Source: Kiritimatiellia bacterium
GTDB taxonomy: Bacteria; Verrucomicrobiota; Kiritimatiellia; UBA8416; JABMPJ01
Length of the DNA stretch: 64,000 nucleotides
Direction of reading: 5' to 3'
NCBI GenBank assembly: GCA_030745755.1
Contig: JASLOA010000004.1
Span: 92,970-156,969, forward strand
The position numbers were made by a program, and so were the translations under genes. Positions 27,634 to 36,743 of this stretch are shown in pieces. The notes below the pieces were generated by a model. That model searched no databases. It was not told the DNA's origin and worked only from the letters and a program-made list of their open reading frames with translations. Numbering within the stretch: position 1 is the stretch's first letter; each line of letters starts with the position of its first letter.

Positions 27634-28662
27634 CTACAGCAGCGGCTTCAGCTTCGCGGCCAGGTTGATGCCCATCTCCATCATGCCGTAGTCACCGGGA
27701 TGGATCAGGTCGCCGCCCAGGCCGGCCGTGGCGGTCAGTAGCTCAGGGCCCTCCAGCAGGCAGACGTTCGCGTTTGGACAGGCCGCTACCGCATCACGCA
27801 GCGATTGCCTGAATTCTTCGGCCGTACCGCCTCCGCTCTTTCTGGGTTTGCCGCCATCAAACGTCATGTCGTTGAAGTACGGCCACAACGTGATACAAGC
27901 GACCGGCCGGTCTGTATTGGCACCAGAAACGGTGTTCACCATGTAGGAGACACGATCGTAGAATTCGTCGAGCTGGAAGTGGTCCATATTCACTGATAAG
28001 GCCAGGCTGGCGATGTCCCAGTCGTCACGTGCGCCAATGTAATCCGACAGCGTCTTCTCGCACTGCGCCGAACCACCGGAGCCAAGGTTAATGAGGTCGG
28101 TGCCAAGCGCGCGAGCGGCGTGGCAGGCGTAGCTCAAGTGCGGCCCGCTGGCGCAATGCCCATGAGTTATCGATGTGCCATACGTCAGCAGGCAGACCCC
28201 AGGCAATTCCTCGGGTTTCGGCGGACGAATCCCCGAACTTTTGACGCCATGCAACTGCACCTGTCCGCCCCAACACATGAAACGCCAGACGTTCGGCGAG
28301 AACACCGAGCTGTCAAGGCATTCCGCATCGGTCTGGCGCAGAATCTCAGGCCTGGTTAGTGTGAGCGTACGCTTCTCGCACCCCACCTTGTATGTCTCCG
28401 AATGCTGGTACGCACCGAAGAACGGTACAACAGTCACTTCGCTCCACTCGTTTGCCGGCGCGCACGACATCGTCAGCTCACAGACAGGGTCATCGCTCAC
28501 AAAACGAATCTCGGCGCAGCCCGGGCGCAACATCTGTATTTGCGCGCCGTCATTGAGTGCCAGCCGCACATCCTCCGGCACGCGCTGAAGCGCAACACCG
28601 CTGCCGTCTTCCAGCTCCTTGACTGCGTCAATCCCGTGTAACTCAACACTCTCGTAGACCAT
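27634..28662 (-). CDS. SGNH/GDSL-family hydrolase (carbohydrate esterase-like)
   Basis: 342 residues. GGGAAG lies 6 nt before the ATG. The SGNH blocks are present: TYGTSITHG with Ser164, LGSGGSAQ, LSVNMD with Asn, and DLIHPGDYG with Asp318 and His321. Residues 1-130 are a beta-rich N-terminal domain, and the overall arrangement resembles the GxDLY plus Lipase_GDSL_3 proteins common in PVC and Bacteroidetes. Such enzymes remove acetyl or other esters from sugars. There is no signal peptide. Its start is 27 nt from the stop of the sulfatase upstream on the same strand, so the two are probably co-transcribed. Substrate unknown. Confidence 0.85.
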   Translation of the reverse strand: MVYESVELHGIDAVKELEDGSGVALQRVPEDVRLALNDGAQIQMLRPGCAEIRFVSDDPVCELTMSCAPANEWSEVTVVPFFGAYQHSETYKVGCEKRTLTLTRPEILRQTDAECLDSSVFSPNVWRFMCWGGQVQLHGVKSSGIRPPKPEELPGVCLLTYGTSITHGHCASGPHLSYACHAARALGTDLINLGSGGSAQCEKTLSDYIGARDDWDIASLALSVNMDHFQLDEFYDRVSYMVNTVSGANTDRPVACITLWPYFNDMTFDGGKPRKSGGGTAEEFRQSLRDAVAACPNANVCLLEGPELLTATAGLGGDLIHPGDYGMMEMGINLAAKLKPLL

Positions 28663-28689
28663 GTTCGCTTCCCTTTTACCGCAGCGCTA

Positions 28690-30276
28690 TCACTCCCCAT
28701 ACGGTTTCGGATCTTTTTCTGCTGCCGAAAACGACTTTACCGGGTATTCCGTCGGTTGTGACGGCGTGGTGTAGGCGCGCCATCCAGGCCCTCTTTCGCT
28801 CGATAGCTGCTTTGCATTCTGCATGTCAGCTATCTCTTGCGGCGTCATATGCGCGTCCGCCGCGTTAACCCGTTTCAGGTACCCTTCCATCTTCTTCAGC
28901 AACTCATCTCGCTTTTTCGGCATCTTTTCCGACAAGTCATGCCATTCGTATGGATCGTCCTTTACGTTGAAAAGCAGGACTTCACTATCATTATAATAGT
29001 TCTTCATTAACTTGAAGTCGCCTGTGCGAATCGCCGATTGCCGCCGTGTGCCGGACCAGTTCTTTCCAGCTGGACAGTGAAACATCAACCCGTCCGGCAT
29101 ACCGCTACGCTGAACATCACCAGCGCCTTCTGTTTTGAATAGCGGCTTCAGACTTCCGCCATCCAGGTCTTTCGGTAGCGGACTCGTTGCCCCCGCCAGC
29201 TCATGAATCGTTGGCCACAGGTCGCAGCCCCAGACCAATGCGTCACTGTGCGTGTTCTTTGGAATTCCCGGCCCGGCCGCAAACATCGGCACTCGGATAC
29301 CGCCCTCCATGAAGATAAACTTGCCGCGTCGAAGCGGCATGTTCACTCTGTGGCTTTTCCTATTGATGGCCACGGCACCATTATCCGCCAGGAAAAAGAT
29401 GTAGGTATTGTCTTCGATACCAAGCGCCTTAAGCTTATCCAGGACAATGCCAATACCCGTATCAAGATCCTCCGTACAGGCCCCGAATTCGGGTCGGTAA
29501 TGCCATTTACCGCGCTTTTTCTCCTCATACTTCGCCTGCGTTTCAGCCAGTGCCAGCAGTTTCTTGTGCACCGCGTAATGCGATATCTGCAGGTAAAACG
29601 GTTTGTTTGCTTTCACCTGTTCCTCCAAAAACTCACAGGCTTTGCGCGACAGGCTGAAAATACGCTTGGGATCGTCCGCCGGCAATGGGATAGGTTTTGT
29701 TTTTGTCTTGCGGTCGCCCCGCTTGAGATAATTGCCTTCGGGATTGTCCGTCGCGCCTGTATTGACATCATAGCCTACTTCATCAGGATGGGGCCATTGG
29801 TGCCATTTGCCTATATGTGCCGTGACATACCCCAATCCGGTCTGTTTCAGCATTTTCGGCAATGACAGTGACGCGCTGATCCGCTCTTTTGCTTCCGGAT
29901 ACCGCACATAATTATCGGTATGCATCAGACGAGTCGGGCTCTTGCCGTATTGGATCGCACAGCGCGTAGGCGAACACATTGCCGCCGGGCTGTAGGCATT
30001 CGAGAACCGCATTCCCCGCTTCGCCAGGCGCTCGAGATTCGGCGTCTCAATAAAATCACTCTTCGATGCCGGATTGTTCGGGTCCATCGCAACGGATGTG
30101 CCCGTCCACCCATGATCATCACTCAAAATAACAATAAAGTTGGGAGGGTGGCCCTCACCACGCCCGGCCAGAGCTGCCTCATTCGTATTCCGGTCCAACC
30201 CGGCTATCAAACATCCCGGCAGCGCAAATGCCACCGCACCCGCAAACGCCATATTGATAAACTCACGTCGCTTCAT
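28690..30276 (-). CDS. S1-family sulfatase, Tat-exported lipoprotein
   Basis: 528 residues. The N-terminus MKRREFINMAFAGAVAF has the twin-arginine pattern RREF and a lipobox-like ALPGC at Cys22, so export in folded form and membrane anchoring are likely. The sulfatase core starts NFIVILSDDHGWTGTSVAM. CSPTR (Cys101) is the site converted to formylglycine, followed by GKSPTR. IGKWHQWPHPDE and FLADNGAV supply further metal and active-site residues. This family hydrolyses sulfate esters of glycans. It is the only one of the three sulfatases here with an export signal. Activity would need a formylglycine-generating or anSME maturase, which is not in the window. It lies upstream of the SGNH esterase on the same strand. 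Confidence 0.93.
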   Translation of the reverse strand: MKRREFINMAFAGAVAFALPGCLIAGLDRNTNEAALAGRGEGHPPNFIVILSDDHGWTGTSVAMDPNNPASKSDFIETPNLERLAKRGMRFSNAYSPAAMCSPTRCAIQYGKSPTRLMHTDNYVRYPEAKERISASLSLPKMLKQTGLGYVTAHIGKWHQWPHPDEVGYDVNTGATDNPEGNYLKRGDRKTKTKPIPLPADDPKRIFSLSRKACEFLEEQVKANKPFYLQISHYAVHKKLLALAETQAKYEEKKRGKWHYRPEFGACTEDLDTGIGIVLDKLKALGIEDNTYIFFLADNGAVAINRKSHRVNMPLRRGKFIFMEGGIRVPMFAAGPGIPKNTHSDALVWGCDLWPTIHELAGATSPLPKDLDGGSLKPLFKTEGAGDVQRSGMPDGLMFHCPAGKNWSGTRRQSAIRTGDFKLMKNYYNDSEVLLFNVKDDPYEWHDLSEKMPKKRDELLKKMEGYLKRVNAADAHMTPQEIADMQNAKQLSSERGPGWRAYTTPSQPTEYPVKSFSAAEKDPKPYGE

Positions 30277-30402
30277 GATTGCTCATCCCGCTTCCCGGGG
30301 TTCTGTCAAATCTGGCAGCACTTCTTCTTGTCTAATTGGCTTTTCTGCAGGGAGTTAGCCATATCTCGACTTTCTCCCCCGTTTTCCGGTCCATTTCGGC
30401 TC

Positions 30403-30514
30403 ACGATTACGGGCGACGATTACGGTGGACGAGGGGGAGCAGTATCTACTCGTAATCCGTTCTCAGCCTGCCCTCCATAGCTCGCAGAGCGACGGATGGG
30501 TCGCCCGTAATCGT
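30403..30514. repeat. 15-bp perfect inverted repeat
   Basis: ACGATTACGGGCGAC at 30403-30417 is the exact reverse complement of GTCGCCCGTAATCGT at 30500-30514. Part of the left arm (CGATTACGG) is repeated directly at 30417-30425. It could be the ends of a small non-coding element. Confidence 0.75.
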
Positions 30515-30699
30515 CAACCCTGCCCGCTCCCTCGCTCCGCGAGTGAGGGCCGTCAACCCTCTCGCGTTTTCATACTTTTCATACACTACCATCCCATAAG
30601 CCCTGATACCGAGCAACAAATGTCCCCATTTACTAACGTTTTCGCCATCACACACCGAACCTGCATTCGAGGCTTTTTCGATACACAAGAAGACTTGCC

Positions 30700-30775
30700 C
30701 GCCCCGCTCGCGTACTCGCGAGGGGCAGGGGGGCCTGCCCGCCCTCCCGCTGGTCGGGGGCAGGCGGGCCTGACT
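30700..30775. repeat. G/C-rich hairpin cluster
   Basis: CTCGCG and CGCGAG pair across a 4-nt loop with CCC/GGG outside them. GGGCAGG and CCTGCCC (30723-30740) pair across GGGG. A second GGGGGCAGG...CCTG copy follows. The segment is simple, repeated and non-coding. Confidence 0.65.
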
Positions 30776-30997
30776 CCGTGGTGCGTTCCCCTTCACCTAT
30801 GGGACATATAGGATCTGCAAGGCCAGTATCTCTTTACTCGGCTATACCTATTGCCTTGATAATTCTCCTGATATCCACCTAGTATTTGCACGTCAGAAAG
30901 AGTTTCTGGTGGTATCAATTTGTTATATTGGGTTCAGGTTTGACCCGAATGGCACAGGTGGCGGCCAGCGTTCTATGAGGGAAAGAGGAGAAGGCTG

Positions 30998-32539
30998 ATG
31001 TCACTACCGAATGTTCTATTCATCCTGGCCGACGATCTCGGTTATGGCGACGTGGGGGCCAATAATCCGGAATCCCGGATACCGACCCCGCATTTGGATC
31101 GTCTGGCTGCTGCCGGCATGCGCTTCACCAATGCACACGCCAGTGCCGCCCAATGTTCGCCGACGCGGTACAGCATTATGACGGGCCGCTACCCGTGGCG
31201 CTCGCGCCTGAAAACCGCGGTCCTGAGACATTTCGACACCCCCCTTCTAGACGTTGAGCGCGAGACGCTGGCCTCCCTGTTCAAGGCTCAAGGGTATGCT
31301 ACCGCCGGCATCGGCAAGTGGCATTTGGGGCTCGGCTGGCAGGCCAAGCCGGGGCATAGCTTTGACCCCGATTCGTGGGATCCGGAGCAGGTCCATGCGA
31401 TTGACTTCACGAAGCCCCTTACCGATTCTCCGCTGGATCACGGATTCGATACCTATTTCGGGCTGAACGCTTCGAACAACATGCTGCCATACTGCTTTAT
31501 CGAGAATGATCGTGTCGTCAAGGTTCCTGAGAAGACAAAGTATCCTGTATTCGATACCGAATCCAAGGATATGCCTGTGTCCGACGACTATGTGTCGCGC
31601 AACCTGGATCAGCTCCTGCTTGGCAAGGCCCTCGATTGGATGGACGATCACCTGCAAACCGATCCCGACCAGCCGTTCTTCCTGTACTTTCCCAGCTCCG
31701 CGATTCATCGGCCCTGCCTGCCGACGGACGAATTCGTGGGGCGCAGTGACGCCGGTCTACGCGGCGACAAGGTGGCGGAACTGGATGCTATTGTCGGGAC
31801 GCTGATGGACGCGCTCGAGACGCATGGCGTGGCGGACAATACGATCGTGATCTTCACCAGCGACAACGGCGCGCTGCCGGGCGATTTAGAAGATGCGATT
31901 CAGACGCTGGCGGACAACGAGTACGGCTCGCCCTGGCAGCCTGAACGACTACTGGCTTGGAAAGGGCAGGAGCAGGAGGAGGGGCTTTACGCACGTTGGC
32001 TCACGTATGACCATCGCAGCTGCGGTCCCTATCGGGGCTACAAGGGGAACGTCTATGATGGCGGTCATCGCGTTCCGTGCCTTGTGCGCTGGCCGGGGCG
32101 CGTGCCCGCGGGCCGTGTTGAGGACGAGACGATTTGTCTGACTGACTTTATGGCTACCTTTGCGGCCCTGTTCGATGCTGATCTGCCGGACAACGTGGCA
32201 GAAGACAGCTATAATCTTCTGCCGCTTTTGCTTGGCCGGAAACCTGAGCACCCCGTGCGCGAGGCGACTATTTGCCAATCCTGGTGGGGCGTTAAATGCA
32301 TATACAAGGGGCCCTGGAAACTGATTGTCGGCAACGGCAAGGATGGAATCCATTACGAGAAGGGCGACGCCTCGCCCATGCAGCTCTACCATATTGTCGA
32401 CGACGCCGGTGAGACCCGCAATGTTTGCGATCAGCACGCGGAGGTCGTTGCGGAACTGACTGCGCTGCTTGAGAAGGCCTGCCGCGACGAGCGTAGCGCG
32501 CCACCCATCCGTTTTGCCGTGTCGCCGACTGTTACTTGA
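30998..32539 (+). CDS. S1-family sulfatase without signal peptide
   Basis: 513 residues. GAGGAGAAGG precedes the ATG. It starts directly with the sulfatase core, PNVLFILADDLGYGDVGANN. CSPTR with Cys53 is the formylglycine site, followed by SIMTGRYPWRSRLK. IGKWHLGLGWQAKPG and VIFTSDNGALPG complete the active-site pattern, and the overall layout is arylsulfatase A-like. There is no export signal, so it should act in the cytoplasm on imported sulfated oligosaccharides. It is followed after 350 bp by GH95 fucosidase, which fits desulfation then defucosylation. Maturation by a formylglycine-forming enzyme is assumed; none is seen here. Confidence 0.92.
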   Translation: MSLPNVLFILADDLGYGDVGANNPESRIPTPHLDRLAAAGMRFTNAHASAAQCSPTRYSIMTGRYPWRSRLKTAVLRHFDTPLLDVERETLASLFKAQGYATAGIGKWHLGLGWQAKPGHSFDPDSWDPEQVHAIDFTKPLTDSPLDHGFDTYFGLNASNNMLPYCFIENDRVVKVPEKTKYPVFDTESKDMPVSDDYVSRNLDQLLLGKALDWMDDHLQTDPDQPFFLYFPSSAIHRPCLPTDEFVGRSDAGLRGDKVAELDAIVGTLMDALETHGVADNTIVIFTSDNGALPGDLEDAIQTLADNEYGSPWQPERLLAWKGQEQEEGLYARWLTYDHRSCGPYRGYKGNVYDGGHRVPCLVRWPGRVPAGRVEDETICLTDFMATFAALFDADLPDNVAEDSYNLLPLLLGRKPEHPVREATICQSWWGVKCIYKGPWKLIVGNGKDGIHYEKGDASPMQLYHIVDDAGETRNVCDQHAEVVAELTALLEKACRDERSAPPIRFAVSPTVT

Positions 32540-32887
32540 AGATCATTAGGGGAAGAAGGAACACTAGCATCCCATAGTGGGAGGGAACTAACCACGGAGG
32601 CGCGGAGGCACAGAGGATAGTCGTACGAATCCGTCGGCGTGGAATACCACGCCATAGGATTCGCACGACATTGCCATGGGAGGGGAAAAGAGGGATAGGC
32701 GGCGAACGTTTGGGCCGAAAGGCGGTCCGTTCGCCCTCCAATTCCGTATTTGTCTCCTCCGATCCTCCGAGCCTCTAGCGAAGCGGGTGGTGAATTCTGG
32801 AATTGGGTTTCTGTGTTGGATGCCGAAAACATTAGCAAAGTCGGGTGTTCGAGGGGCGATATCATGGCTTATGGATGAGGAATGCAG
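32540..32887. other. Intergenic region before GH95
   Basis: About 350 bp between the sulfatase and GH95. It contains ACCACGGAGGCGCGGAGGCA, a string often seen in dispersed intergenic repeats, and a long imperfect palindrome at 32620-32669. No gene is apparent. Confidence 0.6.
32620..32669. repeat. 50-nt long imperfect palindrome
   Basis: Three stem blocks mirror each other: GTCGT/ACGAC, CGAATCC/GGATTCG and GGCGTGG/CCACGCC. They are separated by symmetric 1x1 and 3x3 internal loops with AATA at the tip. Nineteen base pairs in 50 nt. It may be a regulatory RNA stem, a REP element or the end of a non-coding mobile element. Confidence 0.85.
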
Positions 32888-35158
32888 ATGAAACTGTGGT
32901 ACAGAGAAGCGGCGAGCGATTGGGTCGAGGCCCTGCCGATTGGTAATGGCAGCCTGGGTGCCATGATCTTTGGCGGGAGCGCTCACGAGCGACTTCAGCT
33001 CAATGAGGACACCATGTGGTCCGGTGGCCCGCATGACTACAACCGCAAGAACGCCCACGAGCATCTCGGGACCGTCCGGGAGTTGATCTTTGCGGGCAAG
33101 CCCGAGGAGGCCCGGCACCTGCTCGAGGAAGAGATGATGGGCAGCCCAAATCTGATACAGGCGTTTCAGCCGCTGGCTGACTTGTCGATTTCATTTGCGG
33201 GGCACGAGACGTGCGACCAATATCAACGGGAGCTGGATATCGCCACGGCTGTAGCCCGGGTGAGCTACCGCGTGAATGGGGTGACGCACCGCCGACAGTA
33301 TTTTGCGTCCCATCCTGCTCAGGCCCTCGTCGCGTGCCTCGACGCAGACCAGCCGGGACAGGTCAGCGCCAGATTCGCTATGTCAACGCCGCAGCCTGAC
33401 GGCATCACGATTCAGCACGCATGCGCCGAGCGCGGGTCCTACGTCATGACCTTCTCCGGCCAGCTCAAGTCCCGCGATGCGACGGGCCTCTGCGGGCCCT
33501 GGTCCGGTGACGGGTTGGCGTTTGGCGGGCGACTCATACTCGAAGCCACGGGCGGGCAGGTGCACGTAGAGGCGGATGAACTCGTCGTCTCCGGCGCCGA
33601 CCGCATTATTCTGCGTTTCGCGGCCGCGACCAGTTACGTGTCGGCCGATGACATGGGTGGCAGTGTTGAGGAACTTCTCAGCGTCCGGCTGGCTGAAGGA
33701 GATGACAAGGACTACGACCAACTGCTGGCCGATCATGTGGCGGATTACCGCTCCTTGTTCGACCGGGTCTCTCTGGAACTGCCCTCCTCGACCAAGGCGG
33801 CAGCACCGACGGATGTGCGAATCTGCGAGTATGCAGCTGGCGGCGATGAATCCCTGGCGGCGCTTCTGTTTCAATTCGGACGCTATCTGCTCATTGCCTG
33901 CAGTCGGTCCGGCTCGCAAGCGGCCAACTTGCAAGGGCTATGGAACGAAAGTCCGTTCCCGACGTGGGGTAGCAAGTATACGATCAACATCAATGCCGAA
34001 ATGAACTACTGGCCGGCAGATGTCACCAACCTGAGCGAACTCAACGCGCCGCTGTTCGATCTGATTCGCGATCTCGTGCCCAAGGGCCGCGAAACGGCGA
34101 AGGCGTATTATGATGCCGCAGGCTGGGTCGCCCATCACAATACCGATCTCTGGCGAAACTGCGCTCCGGTCGACTTTGCAGACTGCGGCGTGTGGCCGAT
34201 GGGCTCCGCCTGGCTCTGTATTCACCTGTGGGAGCATTACCTTTACACCGAAGAGATAGCCTTCCTGCGGGAGTCCTACCCCATCATGCTCGAAGCGTGC
34301 GAGTTCTATCTCGATTTCCTCATCCCGCATCCGGACCAGCCGGATCTACTGGTAACATGCCCGAGCCACTCGCCCGAACAGGGCGGCCTGACCGTGGCCG
34401 CCACCATGGACAATCAGATTCTGCGTGATCTCTTCCAACACACCGTGGGCGCCGCCAACGTGCTTGGCGTGGAAGATGACACGACCCGTGCCATCGCTGA
34501 TGCGTGCGACCGGTTGCCGCCGAGCACGGTCGGTCGCCTTGGCCAGCTCCAGGAGTGGATGGAGGATATTGATGACCCCGACAACAAGCACCGGCACGTG
34601 TCACATCTTTGGGGCGTCTATCCCAGCGCACAGATCTCCACGCAAACCCCGGCACTGCTGGAAGCGGCAAGGAAGTCGTTGGAGTTCCGCGGCAACGAGG
34701 CCAGTGGCTGGAGTGTCGCCTGGAAGGTGAATCTCTGGGCCCGATTCCGCGACGGCGACCGCGCGTTGAAGGTGCTGGGCAACCTTATGGTCCCGCGGGC
34801 GAGCAGCTCCGCAGGACTCTACCCCAATATGTTCAATGCCGGTCCTCCTTTCCAAATTGACGGGAACTTTGGCGCCACGGCCGGCATGGCGGAGCTCTTG
34901 ATGCAGTCACACCTGAGCACGCCTGAGCACCTGCGCATTCTGGATCTGTTGCCGGCACTGCCGCAGCGCTGGGGTTCCGGGCGCGTGAGCGGATTGCGGG
35001 CACGGGGCGGCTTTACGGTGGATATGAGCTGGGAGCATAATCGCTTGGTCAGCACCACGATCACTGCCGATCGCGCGTGCCGCGCTATGCTGCGTTACAG
35101 TGGCAAAGAAGAGACCGTGACGTTTGTTGCCGGCGAGATGAGAGACGTCTGCGTCTAA
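32888..35158 (+). CDS. GH95 alpha-L-fucosidase
   Basis: 756 residues from ATG 32888. GGATGAGGA lies 7 nt upstream of it but abuts the ATG at 32882, which argues against the earlier start. The N-terminal beta domain opens LWYREAASDWVEALPIGNGS and RLQLNEDTMWSGGPHDYN, the usual start of GH95. The catalytic toroid holds NINAEMNYWP (Asn367 and Asn369, matching the asparagines that activate water in Bifidobacterium AfcA), HHNTDLWR, and CPSHSPEQGG with Glu497 as the expected acid. GH95 enzymes invert and remove alpha-1,2-linked fucose (some act on alpha-galactose). No signal peptide, so cytoplasmic. With two GH29 genes, it makes fucose release a central function of the locus. Confidence 0.94.
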   Translation: MKLWYREAASDWVEALPIGNGSLGAMIFGGSAHERLQLNEDTMWSGGPHDYNRKNAHEHLGTVRELIFAGKPEEARHLLEEEMMGSPNLIQAFQPLADLSISFAGHETCDQYQRELDIATAVARVSYRVNGVTHRRQYFASHPAQALVACLDADQPGQVSARFAMSTPQPDGITIQHACAERGSYVMTFSGQLKSRDATGLCGPWSGDGLAFGGRLILEATGGQVHVEADELVVSGADRIILRFAAATSYVSADDMGGSVEELLSVRLAEGDDKDYDQLLADHVADYRSLFDRVSLELPSSTKAAAPTDVRICEYAAGGDESLAALLFQFGRYLLIACSRSGSQAANLQGLWNESPFPTWGSKYTININAEMNYWPADVTNLSELNAPLFDLIRDLVPKGRETAKAYYDAAGWVAHHNTDLWRNCAPVDFADCGVWPMGSAWLCIHLWEHYLYTEEIAFLRESYPIMLEACEFYLDFLIPHPDQPDLLVTCPSHSPEQGGLTVAATMDNQILRDLFQHTVGAANVLGVEDDTTRAIADACDRLPPSTVGRLGQLQEWMEDIDDPDNKHRHVSHLWGVYPSAQISTQTPALLEAARKSLEFRGNEASGWSVAWKVNLWARFRDGDRALKVLGNLMVPRASSSAGLYPNMFNAGPPFQIDGNFGATAGMAELLMQSHLSTPEHLRILDLLPALPQRWGSGRVSGLRARGGFTVDMSWEHNRLVSTTITADRACRAMLRYSGKEETVTFVAGEMRDVCV

Positions 35159-35257
35159 GTGCGGGAGTAGGGTTGTCTTGCGCTTCCTACCAGCGCAGCA
35201 GTACAGTGTATTCAGGCGGGCGGCCGTCCGGCACAATTGGGAATAGAGGAAGAGCAG

Positions 35258-36062
35258 ATGGAGAGTATGAAAAGTGATAAGCAGGATAGGCGTATCCTGC
35301 AAGAACTTGCCAAACAGGTCAGAGATATCGCTGCCCACCCGGTGCAGGAAGAGCGCAAACAGCTCTGGAAGCAGGTCAACCGACTCGAGCGTTGCCGCAT
35401 CCCCGTGCTGTTGCGCACGAATAATTTGTACTGGCATGAAGTGGTGCCTGAGACGGCGATTCTCTGTACGGGTCGTCTGGCACGGGAGTATGAGCGGCGG
35501 CTCAGGCTGCAGATCTGGCAATGGGCGAACGTCGATGACGACTGTGTAACGGAGCCGGTTGTCGAATACGCGACCAGCGTCCGATACCCGCGACGGATCC
35601 AGCCCAGGAAAGCTGAACCGGGCGCTGAGACGCTGGGCGCGTATCATGTGGAGCCCGTGATCGAGGGTGGGGCGGATATCGCATCGATCTTGATCGACAC
35701 CGAGTGCCGGGTTGACTGGGACGCCACCAGCCGCAACCGCGAATAGGCCGAGGCGGTTTTCGGCGGCATCCTGACAGTGGTCCGCGCCCAGCCGTGGGTG
35801 GCAGGCGGCCCATTCGACTACCTCTGTGAGATTCGCGGTCTACATCTACTCGCTAAAGCCCAGTGCTGCATCGATATCACGACCGGAGTGGGATGTGGCG
35901 CAGGATATGGTATACCTCGAGGACATCCTGGAGAAATCCAAAGGCTGCCACGTCGAAATTATCCACCACGAAATCGCCACCTGCCATGGCCATCCGGAAC
36001 GGCTGACGCAATGGGCCAAAGCGGCCAAACGTCTCGTGTTACGGCACGGTTCCGAAGGATGA
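35258..36062 (+). pseudogene. Broken UroD-like methyltransferase gene
   Basis: From ATG 35258 (GAGGAAGAG upstream) the frame reads DRRILQELAKQVRDIAAHPV and QEERKQLWKQVNRL, matching the start of the intact 418-residue paralogue at 57382. A TAG at 35744-35746 stops it. The same frame resumes with AEAVFGGILTVV and GGPFDYLCEIRGL. A frameshift near 35850-35900 then moves homology to another frame (MVYLEDILEKSKGCHVEII, then HPERLTQWAKAAKRLV), ending at 36062. The central part is missing, since the remnant spans only about 268 codons. So there are at least a nonsense mutation, a frameshift and a deletion. It lies after GH95, in the same direction. Confidence 0.75.
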
Positions 36063-36160
36063 GGATGAATCGATTCCTGACCCCTCGATTCGACGAAGCG
36101 ACAGCAAAGCGAGCCATTTGCGCTGTTTGCAAGATACTGGACTCCAAGGACTTAAAAAGG

Positions 36161-36415
36161 TTACAGAAGGTTCCTCGCTACTTTGCGTGGGTGCCGGGAG
36201 GGTCTTGACAGGATTAACAGGATCAACAGGATAGCAGCCTTCGGCTGAGAGAAACGGGCATCCATAAATGCAACGCATTGATATGTAAATAGTTACAACA
36301 TGTGTCATTCTGTAAGTTCTTCGAGCATAGCTCGTAACAATCCAGCAGATCCTGTTAATCCTGTCCAATATGTCCCGCTCATTACCCATTCAGAATAGCG
36401 AAGAACCTTACAGAA
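36161..36415. repeat. Inverted repeat pair with CAGGATTAACAGGAT motif
   Basis: The left part (36161-36232) has TTACAGAAGGTTCCTCGCTA, then TTGACAGGATTAACAGGATC. The right part (36339-36415) has the reverse order and strand: GATCCTGTTAATCCTGTCC, then TAGCGAAGAACCTTACAGAA. In addition TTCTGTAAGTTCTTCG at 36309-36324 is inverted against the right end, giving a roughly 110-bp unit with terminal inverted repeats (36309-36415). This is MITE-like in form. Confidence 0.7.
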
Positions 36416-36436
36416 CAAGTCTTTACCCCAGCAAAA

Positions 36437-36527
36437 CTGGAGTAATGGAGTCTTGGAGTACTGGATTTGGAGAGCTTGCTTCGCAAGCGTCTTCTCTGGC
36501 AATACTCCATAACTCCAACACTCCAAG
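36437..36527. repeat. Nested hairpin of GGAGT units
   Basis: The left arm 36437-36464 is built of GGAGTAATGGAGTCTTGGAG and the right arm 36502-36527 of the inverse, ATACTCCATAACTCCAACAC. At the centre, GCTTGC and GCAAGC pair across three bases (36474-36488). The whole could fold into one long stem. Non-coding. Confidence 0.75.
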
Positions 36528-36743
36528 ATGCTTCCGCATGTCGACCGATGAAAGTGTAGATGTTTCAGGTCAAGCTCCAGAAAGCTTAACAACGCAGAAT
36601 CCTCAAAGCATCCCTCCCTTGCGCATAACCGTGCAATCGCGTAACGTGGCTGCTCTTGAATTGTTCCTATGCTGTCACAAGCGCTGTCCGGCGTGGGGTG
36701 GTCATGGCTTGAGCCCGTATTGAGAGGGCAGGAGGATCATTAG

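Larger units (their letters stand above)
30277..30997. other. 721-bp divergent intergenic region with inverted repeats
   Basis: It separates the divergent sulfatase genes at 30276 (-) and 30998 (+). I see no credible gene. It contains a 15-bp perfect inverted repeat (30403-30514), a G/C-rich hairpin cluster (30700-30775) and an AT-richer last 150 bp that should hold the promoter of the downstream sulfatase. No convincing -35/-10 pair stood out. Confidence 0.6.
36063..36743. other. 681-bp repeat-rich intergenic region
   Basis: No gene seen. It is made largely of inverted repeats: a pair with CAGGATTAACAGGAT strings (36161-36415) and a nested hairpin of GGAGT units (36437-36527), listed separately. 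The last 200 bp before the DUF885-like gene show nothing recognisable. Confidence 0.65.

Noticed and set aside
30425-30811. Small gene in the sulfatase gap
   Set aside because: The open frames cross the palindromes and simple repeats, have low-complexity translation and no ribosome-binding site.
3696-35158. Bacteroidetes-type polysaccharide utilization locus
   Set aside because: No SusC/SusD-like genes or hybrid two-component regulators are present, although the enzyme content is similar.
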